64,000 nt of DNA from Roseburia sp. (GTDB lineage: Bacteria > Bacillota > Clostridia > Lachnospirales > Lachnospiraceae): NCBI GenBank assembly GCA_023667765.1, contig JAMOZS010000001.1:70025-134024 (forward strand), written 5' to 3'. Under the pieces are notes generated by a model, which was not told where the DNA came from, ran no database searches, and worked only from the letters and a program-made list of their open reading frames with translations. How positions within the stretch are numbered: position 1 is the stretch's first letter; the number at the start of each line of letters is the position of its first letter. Positions 34,263 through 41,849 of this stretch are shown here, piece after piece. The position numbers and the translations under genes were made by a program.

Positions 34263-35339
34263 ATGAGGCAGACACAGAGAAGATTTCTTGCTACACTGGT
34301 TATTCTGATTGTCCTGCTGTCCTGGGGGCTGGTACTGAATATAAACCTTGGTTCGGTACCCATTCCGTCAGGTGATATCTTCCGTATGGTATGGGATGCC
34401 GTCCGGTATGGGGTAATGAATCTGATTACCGGAGGCGCCTATACAGAACAGCTGGAAGCGGTCATGGGGGCATCCACTCAGTCGAAAATTCTTTTCAGTA
34501 TTCGGATGCCCAGAATGCTGCTGGCCGCTGTGCTGGGCGGTGCATTGGCTGTTTCCGGATTCCTGCTGCAGACCTTTTTTCGGAATCCTATCGCAGGGCC
34601 TTTTGTACTGGGGATCTCCTCCGGGGCGAAATTAATTGTAGGAATCACGCTTGTATTCGGAGCGCAGTATATGGGAAAAATCAGTTCGGCGGCGCTGATT
34701 TTGGCGGCATTTGCCGGTTCCCTGCTGGTGGTGTCGGCGGTGCTTCTGTTTTCTCAGAGGGTACATAACATGTCTATGCTGCTGGTAGTGGGGATTATGA
34801 TTGGTTATATTTGTTCGGCTGCTACGGATTTTTGTATTGCCTTTGCAAAAGAACACGATATTGCAAATCTGGCCGGATGGTCTATGGGAAGCTTTTCCGG
34901 GGCAAATTGGGGAAATGTGGTGTTTTCGGCATGGATATGCATCCCGGGACTGGCGGCGGCCTGGCTTTTGTCTAAGCCTATCGGCGCCTATGCCCTGGGG
35001 GAAGGCTATGCCCGGAGCCTTGGCGTTAATGTAAAACTGTTCCGGGTAGTGCTCATCCTTTTGTCCAGTCTGCTTTCGGCCTGTGTGACGGCTTTTGCAG
35101 GCCCTATCTCCTTTGTGGGAATCGCGGTGCCTCATATCACAAAGACCATGCTGAAAACTTCCCGTCCGACGGTGGTAATTCCGGTTACATACTTAAGTGG
35201 CGCTGTATTCTGCATTTACTGTGACCTGATTGCCCGGACTTTATTTTCCCCTACGGAACTGGCTATCGGGACAGTGACGGCGGCATTTGGAGCGCCGGTG
35301 GTGATGGTTATGATGGTGAAGAGGCGTTCGGCGGACTAA
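34263..35339 (+). CDS. btuC: ABC transporter permease (BtuC/FecCD family)
   Basis: 358 residues with about ten membrane segments. FecCD signatures: SIRMPRMLLAAVLGGALAVS, FLLQTFFRNPIAGPFVLGIS, WSMGSFSGANWGNV and GPISFVGIAVPHITKTMLKT. Starts nine bases after the substrate-binding gene. It forms the membrane channel for corrinoid uptake with its neighbours. Confidence 0.92.
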   Translation: MRQTQRRFLATLVILIVLLSWGLVLNINLGSVPIPSGDIFRMVWDAVRYGVMNLITGGAYTEQLEAVMGASTQSKILFSIRMPRMLLAAVLGGALAVSGFLLQTFFRNPIAGPFVLGISSGAKLIVGITLVFGAQYMGKISSAALILAAFAGSLLVVSAVLLFSQRVHNMSMLLVVGIMIGYICSAATDFCIAFAKEHDIANLAGWSMGSFSGANWGNVVFSAWICIPGLAAAWLLSKPIGAYALGEGYARSLGVNVKLFRVVLILLSSLLSACVTAFAGPISFVGIAVPHITKTMLKTSRPTVVIPVTYLSGAVFCIYCDLIARTLFSPTELAIGTVTAAFGAPVVMVMMVKRRSAD

Positions 35340-35375
35340 TACTTTCCGTATCGCCGGGAATGACAGGAGATGTAT

Positions 35376-36518
35376 ATGGATTATTTTAAAACCGAAAACC
35401 TGGCGGTGGGATATCGGGGCAGGATATTGATTCATGATATTAGCATGAGTATTGAGAAAGGAAAGATACTTACCTTAATCGGCCCTAATGGCGCGGGGAA
35501 ATCTACCATATTAAAGACGATTACCAGACATCTGGCCCAAATTACCGGAACCGTGGTGATTGGGGGAAAGAATATACAGGGATGGAGTGCGAAGGAGATG
35601 GCGGGGCAGGTGGCAGTAGTACTGACCGAGCGCATCCGGCCGGAGCTGATGACCTGTGGGGAAGTAGTTGCCATGGGCCGTTATCCTTACACCAATGCCG
35701 TGGGAAGGATGACGGAGGCGGATAAAAAAGCAACCTTGCGGGCGCTTCAGAGAGTTCATGCGCAGGAACTTGAAAACCGGGACTTTTCTACCCTGAGCGA
35801 TGGACAGCGTCAGCGGATTATGCTGGCCAGGGCTATCTGTCAGAATCCCCGGGTCATTGTATTGGATGAGCCTACGGCTTATCTTGATATTCGTTTTAAG
35901 ATAGAATTGCTGGATATTCTAAGAGAGATGGCGCATGAGGAAGGGACTACCGTAGTGATGTCGCTTCATGAGATTGATCTGGCGGCGAAGCTGTCCGATT
36001 ACATGGCATGTGTGAAAGGAGACACCATAGCCGCATTCGGTACGCCTGAGGAAATTTTGAGAGAAGGGGTTATAGAAGACCTGTACGGGCTGGAAAAAGG
36101 AAGCTATAACAGAATATATGGCAGTGTGGAGTTTGGCCGTCCCAAAGGGGACCCAAAGGTATTTGTAATAGCGGGGGGCGGATATGGGACAGAAGTGTAT
36201 CGTTTGCTTCAGAAACGTCAGATACCTTTTGCGACGGGCATTCTTCACGAAAATGATATGGATTGTCCGGCAGCGCTCGCTCTTGGCAGGCATGTGGTGA
36301 CGGCGCCGGCCTTTGAATCCATGTCGGAGGAACAGCTGGAGCAGGCAGCAAAGCTCATGAGAAGCGCAGGTTCCGTGATTCAGGCGGGAACGCCTGTCGG
36401 CAGCACGAACAGGATGAATGGGCGGTTATTCGCACTGGCGGAGCAAATGAAGATTCCCGCATATAAGAGTGTGGGCGCATGGCTGGAAGCCCAGGAGAAT
36501 CATGATGGAAAAGGATGA
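35376..36518 (+). CDS. btuD: ABC transporter ATP-binding protein (BtuD-like) with C-terminal extra domain
   Basis: 380 residues from ATG 35376 (AGGAG six bases upstream; ATG 35370 is nearer the site). The ATPase occupies 1-250: Walker A GPNGAGKSTI, signature LSDGQRQRIMLARA, Walker B VIVLDEPTAYLD and switch MSLHEIDLA. BtuD/FecE proteins normally end near 260. Here about 120 residues follow, starting VFVIAGGGYGTEVYRLLQKR, with a Rossmann-like glycine pattern and SVIQAGTPVGSTNRMNGRLF. The extension might sense or bind a corrinoid-pathway metabolite; its function is not known to me. Confidence 0.88.
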   Translation: MDYFKTENLAVGYRGRILIHDISMSIEKGKILTLIGPNGAGKSTILKTITRHLAQITGTVVIGGKNIQGWSAKEMAGQVAVVLTERIRPELMTCGEVVAMGRYPYTNAVGRMTEADKKATLRALQRVHAQELENRDFSTLSDGQRQRIMLARAICQNPRVIVLDEPTAYLDIRFKIELLDILREMAHEEGTTVVMSLHEIDLAAKLSDYMACVKGDTIAAFGTPEEILREGVIEDLYGLEKGSYNRIYGSVEFGRPKGDPKVFVIAGGGYGTEVYRLLQKRQIPFATGILHENDMDCPAALALGRHVVTAPAFESMSEEQLEQAAKLMRSAGSVIQAGTPVGSTNRMNGRLFALAEQMKIPAYKSVGAWLEAQENHDGKG

Positions 36519-37764
36519 GAAGGGATTAGGATGCACTATAGTGCAGGGAAAGGGATGCGGCATTTTTCGGGATTTGGATTCCCCGTATAAAACGGTCAAT
36601 CAGAGACAATGGAAGATAGGCATTACTACAGGAACCTGTGCGGCAGCGGCGGCGCAGGCAGCGGCAGTTCATCTTCTGACAGGGGTTCGGCAGACGGAGA
36701 TTCCTGTTCATACGCCTAAGGGCATTACCGCGTATGTTCCAGTGCAATGTTTTGCCGAAGAAGCAGAGAAATGTGAATATATGGCAGTAAAAAACAGCGG
36801 AGATGACCCGGATGTAACCAATGGGGCTGAGGTTTATGTGTCGGTGGAAAGAAGGAGCGAGGAATGGATGCCGGATGTGACGGCATTTACGGATTCCCGT
36901 TATCCGGGTTTGTGGCTGGAGGGCGGGCAGGGGGTCGGGCGTGTGACGAAAGCCGGCCTTGAACAGGGAATTGGATACGCAGCAATTAATAAGGTTCCCA
37001 GAGCTATGATTTTTGAGGCGGTCGGCGGCGTTAGGGAATCTGCGGGATATGAGGGAAAGCTTCTGATTCTGGTACGCATCCCTGCCGGGGAGAAGCTGGC
37101 GGAAAAGACCTTTAATCCCATGTTGGGAATTGAGGGAGGTATTTCGATTCTTGGTACCAGCGGCATTCTGGAGCCCATGAGTGAAAAGGCAATCGTGGAT
37201 ACCATAGAAGCTCAGATAAAGCAGCTTCGCGCCCAGGGAGAGACAAGGCTTTTGGTGACGCCGGGAAATTATGGGCAGGGATATGTTTCTGCGTATTTAG
37301 GTCTGGATTTGAGCAAGAGCATCAAGTGCAGTAATTATATAGGTGATACTCTTGATTTGGCGACGGCCTATGGAATGGAAGAATTCCTGTTGGTAGGGAA
37401 TATGGGAAAGCTGATAAAGCTGGCGGCAGGCATTATGAATACCCATTCCAAAGTAGCGGATGGCCGCAGAGAAATTATGGTAACACATACGGTATTGCAG
37501 GGAGGAAGCCTTACTATGGCGGAAGTACTCATGAGCTGCGTCACTACTGAGGAAATGCTGGGATATCTGGAGGAGTGGGGACTAAGAGAGGCTGTGGTTG
37601 CCGGGATATGTGAAAAGATACACTTCCATATTGCCAGGAGAGCGGGAAGCGGACTGCGGGCAGGGGTCATGCTTTTTTCGGAAAAATACGGATTCCTGGG
37701 GGAGACGGCAGGCTGCGGACAGATGTTGGAAGGGTTTCGGGTAAATACGGAGCAGATGCCGTGA
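36505..37764 (+). CDS. cbiD: Cobalt-precorrin-5B C1-methyltransferase (CbiD)
   Basis: 419 residues from ATG 36505, overlapping the ATPase gene by 14 bases, with AGGAG in the upstream gene's end. KIGITTGTCAAAAAQAA is the CbiD opening; VKNSGDDPDVTNGAEV, GGQGVGRVTKAGLEQGIG and ISILGTSGILEPMSEKA match the family. It methylates C1 of cobalt-precorrin-5B in the oxygen-independent corrin pathway. Confidence 0.95.
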   Translation: MEKDEKGLGCTIVQGKGCGIFRDLDSPYKTVNQRQWKIGITTGTCAAAAAQAAAVHLLTGVRQTEIPVHTPKGITAYVPVQCFAEEAEKCEYMAVKNSGDDPDVTNGAEVYVSVERRSEEWMPDVTAFTDSRYPGLWLEGGQGVGRVTKAGLEQGIGYAAINKVPRAMIFEAVGGVRESAGYEGKLLILVRIPAGEKLAEKTFNPMLGIEGGISILGTSGILEPMSEKAIVDTIEAQIKQLRAQGETRLLVTPGNYGQGYVSAYLGLDLSKSIKCSNYIGDTLDLATAYGMEEFLLVGNMGKLIKLAAGIMNTHSKVADGRREIMVTHTVLQGGSLTMAEVLMSCVTTEEMLGYLEEWGLREAVVAGICEKIHFHIARRAGSGLRAGVMLFSEKYGFLGETAGCGQMLEGFRVNTEQMP

Positions 37765-37788
37765 GCGTCAAGGGAATAAGGAGAAAAG

Positions 37789-38547
37789 ATGGTATATTTT
37801 GTAGGTGCGGGGCCTGGTGCAGAGGACTTAATCACAATAAGAGGAATGCGGCTTCTGGAGCAGGCGGATGTTATCGTCTATGCAGGTTCACTGGTAAATC
37901 CTGCGTTGCTGCAGTATGCCGGGGCAGGATGTGAACTGCATGACAGTGCATATATGACATTAGAGGAAGTGGTGGCAGTCATAGAGGATGCCGAGAACAG
38001 AAACCTTGTCACAGTGCGTCTCCACAGCGGAGACCCTTCCATATATGGAGCGATTCAGGAGCAGATGGAGGCGCTCCAGGAGCGGCGGATTCCTTTTTCC
38101 ATATGTCCCGGAGTCAGTTCTATGTCTGCAGCGGCGGCAGCCCTGCAGCTGGAGTATACGCAGCCGGGTATTTCACAGAGCATTCTGATTACCAGGCAGC
38201 AGGGGTTGACCGAAGTGCCGAAGGGAGAAGAGCTGTGCAGCCTGGCGGCTCATCATGCGACTATGGTGCTCTTTTTGTCGGCGGGCCTGGCACAGCAGGT
38301 GAAGAGTCAGCTTCTGGCAGGCGGTTATGATGGGGATACCCCGGTGGCGGTGGTTTATAGGGCCACCTGGCCCGAGGAGAAGATTCTGCGGACTACCCTG
38401 GATAAGCTTCCCCTGGAAATGGAGAGGGAAAAAATGGTACGAACCGCATTAATCATTGTGGGTAAAGTCCTGGATGGAGGAGGCCGAAGGTCCCGGCTTT
38501 ATGACGCAGATTTTTCTACCGGATACCGGAAAGGAAAAGAAAAATGA
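37789..38547 (+). CDS. cbiF: Cobalt-precorrin-4 C11-methyltransferase (CbiF)
   Basis: 252 residues, ATG 37789 after AAGGAG. Tetrapyrrole methylase fold: VYFVGAGPGAEDLITIRGMR, VIVYAGSLVNP, RLHSGDPSIYGAIQEQ and ICPGVSSMSAAAAALQ, the CbiF/CobM pattern. It adds the C11 methyl group. Its stop overlaps the cbiG start (ATGA). Confidence 0.94.
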   Translation: MVYFVGAGPGAEDLITIRGMRLLEQADVIVYAGSLVNPALLQYAGAGCELHDSAYMTLEEVVAVIEDAENRNLVTVRLHSGDPSIYGAIQEQMEALQERRIPFSICPGVSSMSAAAAALQLEYTQPGISQSILITRQQGLTEVPKGEELCSLAAHHATMVLFLSAGLAQQVKSQLLAGGYDGDTPVAVVYRATWPEEKILRTTLDKLPLEMEREKMVRTALIIVGKVLDGGGRRSRLYDADFSTGYRKGKEK

Positions 38548-39683
38548 AGCTATTACTGGTAGCCTGCAGCATACCGGCTTATAGGCTGATGGAGCGTATT
38601 CGGGAGGAGTGGCAGAAGAATCATCCGGAGGATACGGTGTACAGTCTGGTAAAATGTAATGCGCTTTTGGAGGTGACGGAGAAGGGAAGTCTGACGGCCC
38701 ATATAGGAGAGTGGTTTCCCAGGACAGATGCCATCGTTTTTCTGTGTGCCGCAGGGATTGCGGTGCGATGCATAGCCCCTTTTATCACTCATAAGGCGAA
38801 GGACCCTGCCATAGTGGTTATGGATGAGACGGGAGCATTTTCGATAGCGCTGCTCTCCGGCCATGTGGGCGGCGCCAACAGGCTGGCGGAGGAATTGGCC
38901 GGATTGACGGGAGCCGTACCGGTGATTACGACTGCCTCGGAGAGGGAGGGGAAAATGGCGGTGGATATCTTTGCAGCCGGGAATCGTCTGGCCCTGACAG
39001 ACTGGCAGACCGCAAAAGAATTGGAGGCACGGATTCTGGCGGGAGAGAAGATTGGGTTGACAGTGGATGAAGAACTGCAGCTTTCCTTATGCGGGGAGCC
39101 GCCGGAGTACCTGTTACTTGGGGCAAGGGCAGTAGGATGTCAGGCAGGTATACAGGTTTCCATTCGTCGAAACGGAAAGGCAGCCTGCAGGGAAAGGCCG
39201 TTTCCCCAGACCTTGCAGCTGATTCCCCGGCGGGTCTGTCTGGGAATCGGATGCCGAAAAGGAGCAGAGGCGGCTCAGATTGCCCGGGCAGTCGAGGATT
39301 GTCTGAAAGAACAGAATATTTGTAGAGAAGCTGTGTGTATGGCCGCCAGCATTGATTTGAAGAAGGAGGAAGCCGGAATATTAGAATTTTGTAACGGGTT
39401 TTCAGAGGAAATGCACAGGAAAGAACCGTTGCCCTTTCTGACTTTTTCGGCGGAAGAACTGGGGCGGCAGAAAGGGAGGTTCACTACGTCGGAATTTGTA
39501 TCTGCGGTAACAGGCGTGGACAATGTATGTGAGCGAAGCGCTCTTGCCGCCTGCTGTCGGGAGACGGAGGGCGGGGGACAGGGCAGACTGCTTTGCAGGA
39601 AATTTGTCAGGGATGGTGTTACAGTGGCTCTTGCCCTGGGGGCGGGAATTTTAACTGTCTCACAGGAGTTATCAGGGAAGTAA
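38544..39683 (+). CDS. cbiG: Cobalt-precorrin-5A hydrolase (CbiG)
   Basis: 379 residues. The N-terminal domain includes AIVFLCAAGIAVRCIAPFIT, DPAIVVMDETGAFSIALLSG and HVGGANRLAEELA, the CbiG core that opens the delta-lactone and releases acetaldehyde. The C-terminal CobE/CbiG domain is marked by LGIGCRKGAEAAQIARAVED. Overlaps cbiF by four bases. Confidence 0.93.
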   Translation: MKLLLVACSIPAYRLMERIREEWQKNHPEDTVYSLVKCNALLEVTEKGSLTAHIGEWFPRTDAIVFLCAAGIAVRCIAPFITHKAKDPAIVVMDETGAFSIALLSGHVGGANRLAEELAGLTGAVPVITTASEREGKMAVDIFAAGNRLALTDWQTAKELEARILAGEKIGLTVDEELQLSLCGEPPEYLLLGARAVGCQAGIQVSIRRNGKAACRERPFPQTLQLIPRRVCLGIGCRKGAEAAQIARAVEDCLKEQNICREAVCMAASIDLKKEEAGILEFCNGFSEEMHRKEPLPFLTFSAEELGRQKGRFTTSEFVSAVTGVDNVCERSALAACCRETEGGGQGRLLCRKFVRDGVTVALALGAGILTVSQELSGK

Positions 39684-39752
39684 AGCTTTCAAGAATTGAC
39701 AGGTGCAGAAGGTATGCAGATGTCATTTGCAATATACGGGAAAGAGGATGGT

Positions 39753-41849
39753 ATGGCGATTATTATCATATTTGGGGGGACAACAGAAGGCAGGGAGCTG
39801 GCGGAGGCATTCGAGGGGACACGGTTGGAGGTGCATCTGTGCGTAGCCACGGATTATGGGGCTTCTTTGCTGCCTCGGCGGGACAATATCAGGATACATA
39901 CGGGAAGGCTGGAGGCCGAAGATATGGAACGCCTTTTGCAGACGGAGGCTCCGGATATGGTAGTGGATGCCACACATCCCTATGCGGCGGCTGTCACGGA
40001 GAATATTCGGGAGGTATGCAGGAGGCTTTCCTGTCCTTTGATTCGCATCCTGCGGGAGAGGAATATGTTTCCCGAAATAACCGAATGTTACAGGGAATCC
40101 ACCCTTGTGGATTCTGTGGAAGAGGCCGCCGCATTTTTGGCGAATACACAGGGTAAGATATTGATTACGACAGGGAGCAAGGAGCTGGAAAAATACACGG
40201 TTATTGCAGATTATCAAAATCGCTGCGTGGCCAGGGTGCTACCGATTCTGTCTGTGATGGAGAAATGTGCGGCGCTGGGTTTTACCGGCAGGAATCTCAT
40301 TGCCATGCAGGGCCCCTTTTCGGAGGAGATGAATTACCAGCTACTGAAACAGACGGGCTGTGTGTATCTTGTGACAAAGGCTTCCGGGAAGGAGGGCGGA
40401 TACGAGGAAAAATGCAGAGCAGCCATGCGCGCGGGAGTAAAACTGATAGTGGTACAAAGACCCGGGGATGGGGAAGCCGTCAAATCAAATGCCTTTCAGG
40501 AAATGTCCCTGTGGGACGCTGTCGAATATCTGTCCGGGCGCTGGGGTCTGGAAGTAAAAAGGACAGCGTATTTGATTGGAATCGGACCGGGAGCGGCGGA
40601 ACTTTTTACGGAAGAGGCGGTGAGGTATATACAGGAAGCGGACTGTGTGATTGGCGCAGAGCGTGTTCTTAAAAGCTGTAGGCAAATGGTGCAGAAGCCT
40701 CAGTTTTGTGCCTACAGGGCAGAGGAGGTGGCAGCCTTCCTGGAAGAACACAGGGAATACAGAAAGGTAGCGTTGGTATATTCGGGAGATATCGGGTTTT
40801 ATTCCGGAGCCACAGGCATGTGGGAGACGTTAGAGGAATTCCGGGTAGTACCGGTCAGTGGAATTTCTACGGCGCAATATTTTCTGAACAGGATAGGGGT
40901 AGCCTGGCAGGATGTGGAACTGGTGAGCCGTCATGGGAGAGCGGCATGCCTGATTCCGTTGCTTCTACGGAGAGGAAGGGTGTTCGCACTATTGGGCAGG
41001 GAAGGGGAGGCAGAAGAAATCTGCAGGAGTCTGCTGGAGCTTGGTCTGGAGAAGGTTCGGGTAGTTGTGGGAGAAGCGTTGTCCTATCCGGAAGAACGCA
41101 TTGTACAGGGCACGCCACGGGAGCTGCTGGAAATGAAATTCGGCAGCTTGAGTGTAATGTATCTGGAATGGGAGGAATGCAGATATGGCGCTCCTGCGGT
41201 TACCCCCGGCTTACCGGACGCCTGTTTTTCCCGAAATCAGGTGACGGAGAAAAAAGTTCCGATGACAAAGCAGGGCGTCCGGATTCTTTCTCTGGCAAAA
41301 CTGGAGCTGACGGAGGATGCGGTGGTCTATGATATTGGGGCAGGTACAGGCTCTGTATCCATAGAAGCGGCCCGGCTCTGTTCGCGGGGGATGGTATATG
41401 CTGTTGAGCAAAGACATGATGCCATAGAGCTTCTGGAAAGAAACCGTATCTGCTTTCATGCAGAAAATATGAGAATTGTAGAAGGAAGCGCACCGGAGGC
41501 ACTGAAAACGCTGCCTGCTCCTACGCATGTGTTCATGGGGGGAAGCAGCGGGAGGCTGATAGAAATCATAAGAGCGGCCCGGGAAAAGAACCCTTCTGTA
41601 AGGTTCGTAGTAAATGCGGTTACTATGGAAACCATGGCGCAGATAGGGCGGATACCGGAGAAGTTTCCGGAGTATCAGGATATGGAGATTCTGCAGGTTC
41701 CTCTCACACGAAGCAGGCATGTGGGCGAATATCATATGATGCATGCTGAAAATCCGGTAATGATTGCCAGCTTTGGGGGGATAAATGATGGATTGGTATG
41801 TGTGCCGAAGCGGGCGGACGGGAGCAAAGATGAAAAAAGGTATGGATGA
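39753..41849 (+). CDS. cbiJET: Trifunctional CbiJ-CbiE-CbiT fusion
   Basis: 698 residues from ATG 39753 (AAGAGG upstream). Residues 1 to about 258: CbiJ cobalt-precorrin-6A reductase (IIIFGGTTEGRELAEAF, VDATHPYAAAVTENIR, ITTGSKELEKY, MQGPFSEEMN, LVTKASGKEGG). About 270 to 480: CbiE, a tetrapyrrole methylase (AYLIGIGPGAAELFTEEAVR, ALVYSGDIGFYSGA). About 500 to 690: CbiT, a SAM methylase and decarboxylase (MTKQGVRILSLAKLELTEDA, VVYDIGAGTGSVSIEAA). The fused protein would reduce precorrin-6A, methylate C5 and C15 and decarboxylate the C12 acetate. CbiET fusions (CobL) are common; addition of CbiJ is less so. Confidence 0.92.
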   Translation: MAIIIIFGGTTEGRELAEAFEGTRLEVHLCVATDYGASLLPRRDNIRIHTGRLEAEDMERLLQTEAPDMVVDATHPYAAAVTENIREVCRRLSCPLIRILRERNMFPEITECYRESTLVDSVEEAAAFLANTQGKILITTGSKELEKYTVIADYQNRCVARVLPILSVMEKCAALGFTGRNLIAMQGPFSEEMNYQLLKQTGCVYLVTKASGKEGGYEEKCRAAMRAGVKLIVVQRPGDGEAVKSNAFQEMSLWDAVEYLSGRWGLEVKRTAYLIGIGPGAAELFTEEAVRYIQEADCVIGAERVLKSCRQMVQKPQFCAYRAEEVAAFLEEHREYRKVALVYSGDIGFYSGATGMWETLEEFRVVPVSGISTAQYFLNRIGVAWQDVELVSRHGRAACLIPLLLRRGRVFALLGREGEAEEICRSLLELGLEKVRVVVGEALSYPEERIVQGTPRELLEMKFGSLSVMYLEWEECRYGAPAVTPGLPDACFSRNQVTEKKVPMTKQGVRILSLAKLELTEDAVVYDIGAGTGSVSIEAARLCSRGMVYAVEQRHDAIELLERNRICFHAENMRIVEGSAPEALKTLPAPTHVFMGGSSGRLIEIIRAAREKNPSVRFVVNAVTMETMAQIGRIPEKFPEYQDMEILQVPLTRSRHVGEYHMMHAENPVMIASFGGINDGLVCVPKRADGSKDEKRYG

